From contig JAJTHE010000060.1 of assembly GCA_021298815.1 (NCBI GenBank), forward strand, positions 1 to 64,000: a stretch of 64,000 nucleotides of DNA. Reading direction: 5' to 3'. The stretch comes from Betaproteobacteria bacterium. Its GTDB lineage: Bacteria > Pseudomonadota > Gammaproteobacteria > Burkholderiales > CAIKXV01. The position numbers were made by a program, and so were the translations under genes. Below the pieces are notes generated by a model that saw nothing but the letters and a program-made list of their open reading frames with translations, did not search any database and had not been told where the DNA came from. How positions within the stretch are numbered: the stretch's first letter is position 1; each line of letters opens with the position of its first letter. Shown here piece after piece: positions 8,747 to 16,943 of this stretch.

Positions 8747-9796
8747 ATGGATCAGTCGGTCGCACGTGTCCGTCCCCGCGCAGCGGGTTCCTCGTTCTTC
8801 GCGCGCCGGTGGGTGGCCGCGTTGTCCTCGGCCCTCGTGCTCGGCGGCGCAGCCGGCGCCCTGCACGCGCAGGCCTGGGAGCCCACGCGCACGGTCGAGT
8901 TCATCGTGCCGGCCGGCACCGGTGGCGGTGCCGACCAGATGGCCCGGTTCATCCAGGGGATCATCCAGAAGAACAACCTGATGAAGCAGCCGATCATCGT
9001 CGTCAACAAGGGCGGCGGGGCGGGTGCGGAGGGTTTCCTCGAGGTCAAGAGCGCCAAGGGCGATCCGCACAAGATCGTCATCACCCTGTCGAACCTGTTC
9101 ACGACCGGGCTGTCCACCGGCACCTTCGACTGGACCGAGTTCACGCCGGTGAGCATGATGGCGCTCGACCAGTTCGTGCTCTGGGTCAACGCCAAGAACC
9201 CCGCCAAGTCGGCGACCGAGTTCATCGAGCAGGTGCGCGCCGCGGGCGGCAAGATGCGCATGGGCGGCACCGGGGCGCGCCAGGAAGACCAGATCATCAC
9301 GGTCAGCATCGAACGCGCGGCCAAGGTGAAGTTCACCTACATCCCGTTCAAGGGGGGCGGCGAGGTGGCCACCCAGCTCGTCGGCGGCCATGTCGACTCC
9401 ACGGTGAACAATCCGATCGAGGCGGTCGCGCAATGGCGCGCCGGCGGCCTGCGCCCGCTGTGCGTGTTCGACGACGAACGCATGCCCTACAAGGCGCGCG
9501 TGACCGAGACGATGTCCTGGCACGACATCCCCACCTGCCGCGAGGCGGGCGTCCCGACCGACTACGTGATGCTGCGCGGCATCTTCATGCCGGGCGGTGT
9601 CACCCCGGCGCAGCGCGACTACTTCGTCGGCCTGATGCGCAAGGTGCGCGAGACGCCCGAGTGGAAGAAGTTCATCGCCGAGGGGGCCTTCAACCCGACG
9701 GCCCATGAAGGGGACGCGTTCGTCAAGTGGCTCACCCGCGCGAAGGACGAGCACCGCACGCTGATGAACGAAGCCGGCTGGGTCACGAAGAAGTAA
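8747..9796 (+). CDS. Tripartite tricarboxylate transporter substrate-binding protein (TctC family)
   Basis: This 349-residue periplasmic solute receptor has an N-terminal signal peptide: basic residues, then a hydrophobic core VAALSSALVLGGAAGAL with cleavage probably after ALHAQA, near residue 43. The mature part shows the TctC/Bug fold markers, such as VEFIVPAGTGGGADQMAR and VVNKGGGAGAEGF. It hands a carboxylate ligand to the TctA/TctB membrane proteins encoded next. The ATG at 8747 has an excellent AAGGAGGAG site. Ligands of this family vary widely; oxalate, formate or a precursor is inferred only from the neighbourhood. Confidence 0.9.
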   Translation: MDQSVARVRPRAAGSSFFARRWVAALSSALVLGGAAGALHAQAWEPTRTVEFIVPAGTGGGADQMARFIQGIIQKNNLMKQPIIVVNKGGGAGAEGFLEVKSAKGDPHKIVITLSNLFTTGLSTGTFDWTEFTPVSMMALDQFVLWVNAKNPAKSATEFIEQVRAAGGKMRMGGTGARQEDQIITVSIERAAKVKFTYIPFKGGGEVATQLVGGHVDSTVNNPIEAVAQWRAGGLRPLCVFDDERMPYKARVTETMSWHDIPTCREAGVPTDYVMLRGIFMPGGVTPAQRDYFVGLMRKVRETPEWKKFIAEGAFNPTAHEGDAFVKWLTRAKDEHRTLMNEAGWVTKK

Positions 9797-9822
9797 CCCC
9801 CGGTTCCACGGAGGCTGCGGCC

Positions 9823-10329
9823 ATGTCTCGACCGGAAGAAGAGGGTGCCGGCCTGGTCAGCGTTGCGACGATGGAGATCATCGTCGCGGCACTGTTCTTC
9901 GCCTTCGGTGCCGTGGTGATGTTCGACAGCTACCGCATCGGTGCGTCCTGGGCGAGCGACGGGCCCGAGTCCGGCTACTTCCCCTTCTACACCGGGCTGA
10001 TCATCTGCACGGCGGCGCTGGTCCTGCTGGTGCAGGGCTTCCGGAAGCGCGCGCAGGTGGCGGTCGCGTTCGTCGAGGCCGGCCCGTTCCGCCAGGTCGC
10101 GCTGGTCTTCTTCCCGGCGCTCGTCTACGTCGGTGGCATCGCGCTCGCCGGCATCTACGTCGCCTCGGCGATCTACATCGCGCTGTTCATGGTGTTCCTC
10201 GGCCACTACACCTGGCTGCGCAGCGTCGCGGTCGGGCTGTCGGTGGGCCTGTTCGCATTCGTGCTGTTCGAGCGCTGGTTCCACATTCCGCTGCCCAAGG
10301 GATTCGTCGAACGGGCGCTGGGCTTCTAG
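9823..10329 (+). CDS. Tripartite tricarboxylate transporter small membrane subunit (TctB family)
   Basis: This 168-residue inner-membrane protein has four predicted transmembrane helices and the family pattern: helix one (IIVAALFFAFGAVVMFDS), a GPESGYFPFYTGLI loop, then helices around residues 60, 95 and 125-150. It is the small, poorly conserved subunit of the TctABC transporter. It starts 26 bases after tctC and is followed 30 bases later by tctA. The ATG at 9823 is preferred because the upstream in-frame codons overlap tctC. Confidence 0.88.
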   Translation: MSRPEEEGAGLVSVATMEIIVAALFFAFGAVVMFDSYRIGASWASDGPESGYFPFYTGLIICTAALVLLVQGFRKRAQVAVAFVEAGPFRQVALVFFPALVYVGGIALAGIYVASAIYIALFMVFLGHYTWLRSVAVGLSVGLFAFVLFERWFHIPLPKGFVERALGF

Positions 10330-10359
10330 CCGGGTCACTGGCGATCTCCGGGGTATTCG

Positions 10360-11865
10360 ATGGAAGAACTGCAGTCGCTGATGCACGGCTTCGCGATCGC
10401 GATGACGTGGCAGAACCTGATGCTGATGTTCCTGGGCATCATCCTCGGCGTGCTGATCGGGGTGCTGCCCGGCCTGGGTGGCGCCAACGGCATCGCGATC
10501 CTGCTGCCGCTGACCTTCACCATGTCGCCGACCTCGGCGATCATCCTGCTGTCCTGCATCTACTGGGGCGCGCTGTTCGGCGGGGCGATCACCTCCATCC
10601 TGTTCAACATCCCGGGCGAACCGTGGTCGGTGGCGACGACCTTCGACGGCCACCCGATGGCAAGGCAGGGCAGGGCCGGCGAGGCACTCACCGCTGCCTT
10701 CACCGGCTCGTTCATCGGCGCCTTCTTCGCGGTGGTGATGATCACCTTCCTCGCGCCGATGGTCGCCGAGTTCGCGCTGCGCTTCGGGCCGCCGGAGTAT
10801 TTCGCGGTCTACCTGCTGGCGTTCTGCAGCTTCGTCGGCATGGGCAAGGGTTCGCCCTGGAAGACCATCGCCGCGATGATGCTCGGCTTCGCGCTGGCCG
10901 CGGTCGGCATGGACACCGTGACCGGCCAGCTGCGGATGACCTTCGGCAGCACCGAACTGATGCGCGGCTTCGACTTCCTGGTGGCGGTGATCGGCCTGTT
11001 CGGCATCGGCGAGATCCTGCTCACGATGGAGGAGGGGCTCGAGTTCAAGGGGCGCAGCGCGAAGATCAATGCCCGCGTGGTGTGGCAGACCTGGAAGGAA
11101 CTGCCCAAGTTCTGGGCCACCTCGATCCGTGCCGTGCTGATCGGTTGCTGGATGGGCGTCACCCCGGGGGGCGCGACGCCAGCCTCGTTCATGAGCTACG
11201 GCGTGGCCCGGCAGATCTCGAAGAACGGCCACAACTTCGGCAAGGGCGAGATGGAAGGCGTGGTCGCGCCCGAAGTCGCTGCGCATGCGGCCGGCACCTC
11301 GGCGCTGCTGCCGATGCTGGCGCTGGGCATCCCCGGCTCGCCGACGGCTGCCGTGCTGCTGGGCGGCCTGCTGATCTGGGGGCTGCAGCCCGGGCCGCTG
11401 CTGTTCGTCGAGCAGAAAGACTTCGTCTGGGGGCTGATCGCCAGCATGTACCTGGGCAACATCGTCGGGCTGATCGTGGTGCTCACCACGGTGCCGCTGT
11501 TCGCCGCGATCCTGCGCATCCCGTTCTCGATCATCGCGCCGGTGATCATCGTCGTCTGCGCGATCGGCGCATACACGGTGAACAACGCGATGCTCGACGT
11601 CTGGCTGATGATGCTGTTCGGCGTGGTCGGCTACGTGTTCAAGAAGCTCGACTACCCGATGGCGCCGATGGTGCTGGCGCTGGTGCTCGGGGACCGTGCC
11701 GAGGATTCGTTCCGCCAGGCGATGCTGATGTCGCAGGGCAGCCTGTCCATCCTGTGGCAGAACTGGCTGGTGGGCGGCATCAGCGCGCTGGCGATCGCGC
11801 TGCTGCTGTGGCCGTTCCTGGCGCCCCTGCGGGCCAGGTTGCGCAAGGCGCCGGAGCCGGCCTGA
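10360..11865 (+). CDS. Tripartite tricarboxylate transporter large permease (TctA family)
   Basis: This 501-residue permease with about 11-12 transmembrane helices is the translocation channel of a secondary, ion-driven carboxylate transporter. It has the TctA signatures GVLIGVLPGLGGANGIAILLP near residue 30 and the internal pseudo-repeat GVTPGGATPASFMSYG near residue 270, as well as LGIPGSPTAAVLLGGL near residue 325. Length matches the family. It is the last gene of the tctCBA operon and converges on the Crp/Fnr-type regulator gene. Confidence 0.93.
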   Translation: MEELQSLMHGFAIAMTWQNLMLMFLGIILGVLIGVLPGLGGANGIAILLPLTFTMSPTSAIILLSCIYWGALFGGAITSILFNIPGEPWSVATTFDGHPMARQGRAGEALTAAFTGSFIGAFFAVVMITFLAPMVAEFALRFGPPEYFAVYLLAFCSFVGMGKGSPWKTIAAMMLGFALAAVGMDTVTGQLRMTFGSTELMRGFDFLVAVIGLFGIGEILLTMEEGLEFKGRSAKINARVVWQTWKELPKFWATSIRAVLIGCWMGVTPGGATPASFMSYGVARQISKNGHNFGKGEMEGVVAPEVAAHAAGTSALLPMLALGIPGSPTAAVLLGGLLIWGLQPGPLLFVEQKDFVWGLIASMYLGNIVGLIVVLTTVPLFAAILRIPFSIIAPVIIVVCAIGAYTVNNAMLDVWLMMLFGVVGYVFKKLDYPMAPMVLALVLGDRAEDSFRQAMLMSQGSLSILWQNWLVGGISALAIALLLWPFLAPLRARLRKAPEPA

Positions 11866-11893
11866 CGCCCGGCGGCGCGGTGCATTTCGGGTA

Positions 11894-11920
11894 GCCCGCC
11901 CGGCGCGGCCGGTGGCGGGC
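11894..11920. terminator. Hairpin between the convergent tctA and Crp/Fnr genes
   Basis: GCCCGCC (11894-11900) pairs with GGCGGGC (11914-11920) in the 57-base gap between the two convergent stop codons. It could act on both strands. There is no T run on either side. Confidence 0.3.
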
Positions 11921-11922
11921 GG

Positions 11923-12537
11923 TCAGACCGAGATCTTGCCGCGCTGCTTCAGGCGGGACAGGGTTTCCGGCGACAGGTTCAGGTAGGCCGCGAGTTCCTT
12001 CTTCGGCAGCCGCTCGACGAGGTCGCCATGCTTGCGGATGAAGCGGGCGACCCGGCCGGGCGCGTCGAGCAGGTGCAGGGTGATGGTATGCGCCATCACC
12101 TCGCTCATCAGCTTCATCACCTCGAACTCGAAGCGGGTCTTCAGCATCGGGAAGCGTTCGATGAATTCGACCCATTCCTCCATGCCGAGCGTGGCCGCGC
12201 GCACCGGCGTGACGGCCCGGATCGAGAACGGCATCGGCGTGCCCAGGCGCCAGGCGGCATAGCTGGTGTCGAATTCCTGCTCGCTGGCGAAACGCAGGAT
12301 CATCTCCTTGCCCTCGGCATTGGACACCACGCGCTTCAGGATGCCGTCGAGGATGAAGTACTGCTCCATGCTGACGGCGCCCTGGCATTCCAGAAGGTCG
12401 CCCTTGCGGCAGTCGATCACCGACAGCAGCGGTTCGAGTTCCGCCCAGGCATCGGCCGGCAGGGCGGCCAGCAGCAGGTTCTGCCTGAGCTGGAGCCGGA
12501 TCGCGGCCGCGTGGGGATGCCTGGCTACGGTGGTCAT
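11923..12537 (-). CDS. Crp/Fnr-family transcriptional regulator
   Basis: This 204-residue protein has an N-terminal cyclic-nucleotide-binding-like beta-barrel (about 25-115), a long dimer helix (about 115-140) and a C-terminal winged helix. The recognition helix region LNLSPETLSRLKQRG carries the E-x2-S-R pattern of FNR, which in FNR reads TTGA half-sites. The FNR N-terminal iron-sulfur cysteine cluster is absent, so oxygen sensing in the FNR manner is unlikely. The protein is divergent from oxc. Palindromes TTGAC-N4-GTCAA lie 75 bases upstream of its own start and also upstream of fhs. I infer that it activates oxc-frc and fhs; the effector (oxalate, formate or a CoA ester) is unknown. Confidence 0.9.
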   Translation of the reverse strand: MTTVARHPHAAAIRLQLRQNLLLAALPADAWAELEPLLSVIDCRKGDLLECQGAVSMEQYFILDGILKRVVSNAEGKEMILRFASEQEFDTSYAAWRLGTPMPFSIRAVTPVRAATLGMEEWVEFIERFPMLKTRFEFEVMKLMSEVMAHTITLHLLDAPGRVARFIRKHGDLVERLPKKELAAYLNLSPETLSRLKQRGKISV

Positions 12538-12612
12538 GGCGGGTTTCGCTGCGCCGCAGCGAAAAAGCTCCGTTCGGGAAACCGCAAGTATAGACCGGGG
12601 CTGCGCCGCTTC

Positions 12613-12626
12613 TTGACCGTGGTCAA
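12613..12626. promoter_or_regulatory. Palindromic operator upstream of oxc (Crp/Fnr-family type)
   Basis: TTGACCGTGGTCAA has TTGAC and GTCAA half-sites around four bases. TACAGT at 12650-12655 is 37 bases from the operator start, exactly as in the fhs promoter. The site lies in the divergent gap between the Crp/Fnr gene (start 12537) and oxc (start 12851), so it could also control the regulator itself. Confidence 0.78.
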
Positions 12627-12649
12627 TGTGTTTGTGCAGGCCGGAAACC

Positions 12650-12655
12650 TACAGT
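12650..12655 (+). promoter_or_regulatory. -10 element of the predicted oxc promoter
   Basis: TACAGT within CCTACAGTCCG closely matches the fhs -10 context CCTATAGTCCG. Transcription is predicted to start near 12662, giving a long untranslated leader of about 190 bases that contains the direct repeats at 12666-12718. Confidence 0.6.
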
Positions 12656-12665
12656 CCGGCGCTAC

Positions 12666-12718
12666 CCGCCAGCGGCCTTCGGGCCGGCGGAACGACCGCC
12701 AGCGGCCTTCCGGCCGGC
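12666..12718 (+). repeat. Two GC-rich direct repeats in the oxc leader
   Basis: Two 23-base copies at 12666-12688 and 12696-12718 begin CCGCCAGCGGCCTTC and differ at one base. The period is 30 bases. Each copy contains a GGCC-rich imperfect inverted repeat, so the RNA could fold into two similar hairpins. They may be REP-like extragenic elements or part of the oxc leader's control. Confidence 0.6.
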
Positions 12719-12850
12719 CTGTGGCAAGCTACAGGGCTCGACGGCCCGGCCATGCTGCAGCCGCGGGGTATTTCGCTGACGATGGGGAACCGAAGGTGGC
12801 CCTGAGCGCCTCATTCCTGCCATACAACCTCTCGTGAGGAGGACGCCTCC

Positions 12851-14605
12851 ATGGGCACTGTAGAACCGCAAGTCTCCGCCCCCGCGGATGCACAGCAAGC
12901 CGCGCAGACCGACGGCTTCCACCTGGTTATCGACGCACTGAAGCTGAACGGCATCGATACCGTGTTCGGCCTGCCGGGCATCCCGATCACCGACCTCACC
13001 CGGATGCTGCAGGCCGAAGGGGTGCGCGTGATCTCGTTCCGGCACGAACAGAACGCCGGCAACGCGGCGGCGATCGCCGGCTTCATGACCCAGAAACCGG
13101 GCATCTGCCTGACTGTGTCGGCGCCGGGCTTCCTGAACGGGCTGACTGCGCTCGCCAATGCCACGACCAACTGCTTCCCGATGATCCTGATCAGCGGCTC
13201 CAGCGAGCGCGAGATCGTCGACCTGCAGCAGGGCGACTACGAAGAGATGGACCAGCTGGCGATCGCCCGGCCGCTGTGCAAGGCCGCGTTCCGGGTGCTG
13301 CATGCCGAGGACATCGGCGTCGGCATCGCGCGCGCGATCCGCGCCGCGGTGTCCGGCCGCCCGGGTGGCGTCTACCTCGACCTGCCGGCGAAGCTGTTCG
13401 CCCAGTCGATGGATGCCGAGGCGGGCCGCCGCTCGCTGATCAAGGTGGTCGACCCGGCGCCGCGGCAGATCCCGGCGCCGGACGCGGTGCAGCGCGCGCT
13501 CGACCTGCTGAAGGGCGCGAAGCGTCCGCTGATCCTGCTCGGCAAGGGCGCTGCCTATGCGCAGGCCGATGCCGACATTCGCGCACTGGTCGAGAAGACC
13601 GGTATCCCCTACCTGCCGATGTCGATGGCCAAGGGCCTGCTGCCCGACACCCACGAGCAGTCCGCAGCCGCGGCGCGCTCGTTCGTGCTGCCCGAGGCGG
13701 ACGTGGTGATGCTGGTCGGCGCGCGCCTGAACTGGCTGCTGTCGCACGGCAAGGGCAAGACCTGGGGTGGCAAGTCGCACAAGGATGCCGGCGGCCAGAA
13801 GTTCATCCAGATCGACATCTCGCCGCAGGAAGCCGACAGCAATGTCGCGATCGACGCACCGCTGGTCGGCGACATCGGCTCGTGCGTGTCGGCGCTGCTC
13901 GCCGGCATGGGCAGCGGCTGGCAGAAGCCGCCGGCCGAGTGGCTGTCGGCGGTGGCCGATAAGAAGAGCCGCAACATCGCGAAGATGGCCGAGACGCTGG
14001 CGAAGGATCCTTCGCCGATGAACTTCCACAGCGCACTGAACGTGGTGCGCGACATCTTCAAGGCCAACCCCGACGCGATCATGGTCAACGAGGGTGCCAA
14101 CGCGCTCGACTTCACGCGCAGCATCGTCGACATGTACAAGCCGCGCAAGCGGCTGGACGTCGGCACCTGGGGCGTGATGGGCATCGGCATGGGCTTCGCC
14201 GTCGCCGCCGCGGTGGTCAGCGGCGAGCAGGTGATCGCGATCGAGGGCGACAGCGCATTCGGCTTCTCCGGCATGGAAGTCGAGACCATCTGCCGCTACG
14301 ACCTTCCGGTCTGCATCGTCGTGTTCAACAACAACGGCGTCTATCGCGGCACGGATGTCAATCCGTCCGGCAGCGCCGACGTCGCGCCGACGGTGTTCGT
14401 CAAGGGCGCGCGCTACGACAAGCTGATGGAGGCGTTCGGCGGCGTCGGCGTGCATGCGACGACCCCGGCCGAACTGCGCGCGGCGATGGAAGAGGCGGTG
14501 CGTTCGCGCCGCCCGACCCTGATCAACGCAGTGATCGACGAGACGGCGGGCACGGAGAGCGGCCGCATCACCAGCCTCAACCCGTCTGCCGCGAAGAAGA
14601 AGTAG
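12851..14605 (+). CDS. oxc: Oxalyl-CoA decarboxylase
   Basis: This 584-residue thiamine-diphosphate enzyme converts oxalyl-CoA to formyl-CoA and CO2. The N-terminal pyrimidine-binding domain has [11 protein letters not shown] and the catalytic-type Glu in [15 protein letters not shown] (about residue 66). The middle domain covers about 205-350. The C-terminal diphosphate domain has the Mg2+/ThDP motif starting [19 protein letters not shown] near 466. Sequence such as [21 protein letters not shown] is characteristic of Oxc and separates it from acetolactate synthase, of which a true copy lies at 51752. An AGGAGGA ribosome site precedes the ATG. It is the first gene of oxc-frc-formyl hydrolase-like and works with frc in an oxalate cycle. 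Confidence 0.97.
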   Translation: MGTVEPQVSAPADAQQAAQTDGFHLVIDALKLNGIDTVFGLPGIPITDLTRMLQAEGVRVISFRHEQNAGNAAAIAGFMTQKPGICLTVSAPGFLNGLTALANATTNCFPMILISGSSEREIVDLQQGDYEEMDQLAIARPLCKAAFRVLHAEDIGVGIARAIRAAVSGRPGGVYLDLPAKLFAQSMDAEAGRRSLIKVVDPAPRQIPAPDAVQRALDLLKGAKRPLILLGKGAAYAQADADIRALVEKTGIPYLPMSMAKGLLPDTHEQSAAAARSFVLPEADVVMLVGARLNWLLSHGKGKTWGGKSHKDAGGQKFIQIDISPQEADSNVAIDAPLVGDIGSCVSALLAGMGSGWQKPPAEWLSAVADKKSRNIAKMAETLAKDPSPMNFHSALNVVRDIFKANPDAIMVNEGANALDFTRSIVDMYKPRKRLDVGTWGVMGIGMGFAVAAAVVSGEQVIAIEGDSAFGFSGMEVETICRYDLPVCIVVFNNNGVYRGTDVNPSGSADVAPTVFVKGARYDKLMEAFGGVGVHATTPAELRAAMEEAVRSRRPTLINAVIDETAGTESGRITSLNPSAAKKK

Positions 14606-14634
14606 AACAGGGAAACAAGCATCCAGGAGGTGAC

Positions 14635-15906
14635 ATGCAAGCTCTGAAGGACGTTCGCATTCTCGACATGACCCACGTGCAGGCCGGGCCGACCTGCTCG
14701 CAGCTGCTCGCCTGGATGGGGGCGGACGTGATCAAGTTCGAGCCGCCCCAGGGCGATGCCACGCGCGGCCAGCTGCGCGACGTGCCGGGTGCCGACAGCC
14801 TCTATTTCACGATGCTCAACTGCAACAAGCGGTCTATCACCGTGAACATGAAGACCGCCGAAGGCCGCCAGGTGTTCACCGACCTGCTGAAGACCTGCGA
14901 CATCGTGATGGAGAACTTCGGCCCGGGCGTGCTCGACCGGCTCGGCTTCACCTGGGAGAAGGTGCACGAGATCAACCCGCGCATCGTGATGGGCTCGATC
15001 AAGGGCTTCGGTTCCTCCGGCCCGTACGCCGACTTCAAGGCCTACGAGAACGTGGCGCAGGCAATGGGTGGCGCGATGAGTACCACCGGCGTGCCCGACG
15101 GCCCGCCGTTCGTCACCGGCGCGCAGATCGGCGACTCCGGCACCGGACTGCACCTGGCCATCGGCCTGCTGGCGGCGCTGCACCAGCGCGACCGCGACGG
15201 CGTCGGCCAGTACGTGGAAGTCGCGATGATGGACGGCGTGATGAACCTGTGCCGCGTGAAGTGGCGCGACCACCAGCGCCTGTGGCACGGCCCGCTCGCC
15301 GAGTACTCGGTCGGCACGCACAAGGGCATGGGCGAGACGCCGCGCGCGGGCAACGATTCCGGCGGCGGCCAGCTCGGCAACGCGATCCGCTGCGCCCCCG
15401 GCGGCCCGAACGACTTCATCTACATCGTTGTGCAGGAGGCTGTCTGGGTCGCCCTCGCCAAGCGCATCGGCCCCGACCTGGGGGCGCCGGAACTCGACAC
15501 CGATCCGCGCTTCGCGACGATCGACGAGCGCCGCCGCAACCAGGCCTCGATCTGGGAGATGCTCGGAGAGTTCGCGCGCAAGCACACCAAGCGCGAGATG
15601 ATGGCCATCCTCAACGAGCTGAACGTGCCCTGCGGCCCGATCATGTCCACCGAGGACCTGTTCACCGACGAGCACGTGAAGGGCCGCGATATGATGGTCG
15701 AGCTCGACCATCCCCAGCGCGGCAAGTGGTACAACGTCGGCATGCCGATCAAGCTGTCCGCGTCGCCCGCGAAGATCGAGCGTTCGCCCACCCTCGGCGA
15801 GCACACCGAGGAGGTGCTCGCGAAGGTGCTCGGCTACGACGCAGAGAAGGTCGCGGCCATGAAGACCGCCGGTGCGTTCAGCGCGCCGCCGAAGAAGCCC
15901 AAGTAA
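14635..15906 (+). CDS. frc: Formyl-CoA:oxalate CoA-transferase
   Basis: This 423-residue class III CoA-transferase moves CoA from formyl-CoA to oxalate, giving formate and oxalyl-CoA. The family start VRILDMTHVQAGPTCSQLLAWMGADVIKFEPP (here split) is present. The catalytic Asp is likely Asp167 in the context AQIGDSGTGLHLAIG, equivalent to Asp169 of the Oxalobacter enzyme. The stretch GGQLGNAIRCAPGGPNDFIY fits formyl-CoA transferases specifically. It starts 29 bases after oxc with an AGGAGG site. It regenerates oxalyl-CoA for Oxc and releases formate for the formate dehydrogenase and Fhs encoded nearby. Confidence 0.97.
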   Translation: MQALKDVRILDMTHVQAGPTCSQLLAWMGADVIKFEPPQGDATRGQLRDVPGADSLYFTMLNCNKRSITVNMKTAEGRQVFTDLLKTCDIVMENFGPGVLDRLGFTWEKVHEINPRIVMGSIKGFGSSGPYADFKAYENVAQAMGGAMSTTGVPDGPPFVTGAQIGDSGTGLHLAIGLLAALHQRDRDGVGQYVEVAMMDGVMNLCRVKWRDHQRLWHGPLAEYSVGTHKGMGETPRAGNDSGGGQLGNAIRCAPGGPNDFIYIVVQEAVWVALAKRIGPDLGAPELDTDPRFATIDERRRNQASIWEMLGEFARKHTKREMMAILNELNVPCGPIMSTEDLFTDEHVKGRDMMVELDHPQRGKWYNVGMPIKLSASPAKIERSPTLGEHTEEVLAKVLGYDAEKVAAMKTAGAFSAPPKKPK

Positions 15907-15920
15907 CGCGGAGGTTGCCC

Positions 15921-16853
15921 ATGAAGGTTGTGATCATCGGCCAGCAGGATTTCGGCAAGTCGGTGCTGGAGAAGTTCCTGGAACGCGGCGACGAGGTCGC
16001 CGCGGTGTTCTGCGCGCCCGAGAAGGCCGGCGGCAGGCCCGACCCGCTGAAGGTCGCGGCGGTCGAGAAGGGCCTGACGGTGCACCAGTTCCCGTCGCTG
16101 AAGACACCCGAGGCGGAAGCGGCGATGCGCGCGCTCAATGCCGACATCGGCGTGATGGCCTACGTGCTGCAGTTCGCGCCGCAGGCTTTCGTCAACATCC
16201 CGCGGCTGGGAACCATCCAGTACCACCCGTCGCTGCTGCCGAAGTACCGCGGCCCGTCGTCGATCAACTGGCCGATCATCCGCGGCGAGAAGAAGACCGG
16301 CCTGACCATCTTCCGCCCGACCGACGGGCTGGACGAGGGCCCGGTGATCCTGCAGAAGGAATGCGAGATCGGCCCCGACGAGACGATCGGCGAGGTCTAT
16401 TTCAACAAGCTCTACCCGATGGGCGTGGCGGCGATGCTCGAGGCCGCCGACCTGGTGTTCGCCGGCAGGCACTGCGAGGTGGTGCAGGACGAGACGCTCG
16501 CCACCTACGAGGGCTGGTGCCGGGACGCCGAGGCGAAGATCAACTGGGCGAACCATGTCGACTTCACCTATGACCTGATCCGCGGCTGCAACCCCGCGCC
16601 GGGCGCCTGGACCACGGTCGGCGGGAAGAAGTTGCAGGTGTTCGAGGCGCGCAAGCATGCCTACCGCACCTTCGGTGCGACCCGGGGCAAGGTGGGCGAA
16701 GTGACCGACGTCAGCGACACCGGGTTCTTCGTTGGCTGCCAGGGCGGACGGATCGAAGTGCTGCGGGTGAAGCCCGAGGACGGCAAGAAGGTCGGCGCCG
16801 GCGAATATGCCGCGAGCGGGGCGATCGCGGCCGGAACCTTCCTGGGAACCTGA
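15921..16853 (+). CDS. Formyl-group transferase/hydrolase related to the 10-formyl-THF dehydrogenase N-terminal domain
   Basis: This 310-residue protein of the formyltransferase fold has an N-terminal Rossmann-like domain (about 1-200) and a C-terminal OB-like FMT_C domain (about 205-305). It resembles the hydrolase domain of ALDH1L1 more than Fmt: MKVVIIGQQDFGKSVLEKF at the start, then YHPSLLPKYRGPSSINWP and IFRPTDGLDEGPVILQKE. Likely catalytic residues are His102 (YHPSLLP) and Asp138 (GLDEG); the Fmt-type Asn two before the His is Gln100. There is no aldehyde dehydrogenase domain. It starts 14 bases after frc and ends at a terminator, so it is part of the oxalate operon. It probably hydrolyses 10-formyl-THF or moves a formyl group between carriers; a true tRNA formyltransferase role is less likely. 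Confidence 0.82.
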   Translation: MKVVIIGQQDFGKSVLEKFLERGDEVAAVFCAPEKAGGRPDPLKVAAVEKGLTVHQFPSLKTPEAEAAMRALNADIGVMAYVLQFAPQAFVNIPRLGTIQYHPSLLPKYRGPSSINWPIIRGEKKTGLTIFRPTDGLDEGPVILQKECEIGPDETIGEVYFNKLYPMGVAAMLEAADLVFAGRHCEVVQDETLATYEGWCRDAEAKINWANHVDFTYDLIRGCNPAPGAWTTVGGKKLQVFEARKHAYRTFGATRGKVGEVTDVSDTGFFVGCQGGRIEVLRVKPEDGKKVGAGEYAASGAIAAGTFLGT

Positions 16854-16887
16854 ACCGGGCCGGCGATTGGCGGTTTATGAGACACCC

Positions 16888-16912
16888 GGGGGCCGCAAGG
16901 CCCTTTTTTTTT
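16888..16912 (+). terminator. Rho-independent terminator of the oxc-frc operon
   Basis: GGGCC (16890-16894), a GCAA tetraloop and GGCCC (16899-16903) are followed by nine T residues at 16904-16912. It lies 35 bases after the stop of the formyl hydrolase-like gene. Confidence 0.9.
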
Positions 16913-16913
16913 C

Positions 16914-16943
16914 TTGGTCTTGTGGCCTCGCACCCGCTACAAT
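16914..16943 (+). promoter_or_regulatory. Probable promoter of the kinase/phosphatase/FHA gene cluster
   Basis: TTGGTC (16914-16919) and TACAAT (16938-16943) are 18 bases apart, just after the terminator and about 170 bases before the kinase gene. The rest of the 263-base gap between genes holds nothing else that I recognise. Confidence 0.45.

Noticed and set aside
12851-14605. A second acetolactate synthase
   Set aside because: It lacks acetolactate synthase features and matches oxalyl-CoA decarboxylase; frc directly follows.
15921-16853. Ordinary methionyl-tRNA formyltransferase (fmt)
   Set aside because: Gln occupies the place of the Fmt-type Asn before the catalytic His, and the sequence is closer to the ALDH1L1 hydrolase domain. 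The gene is not next to def or rsmB.
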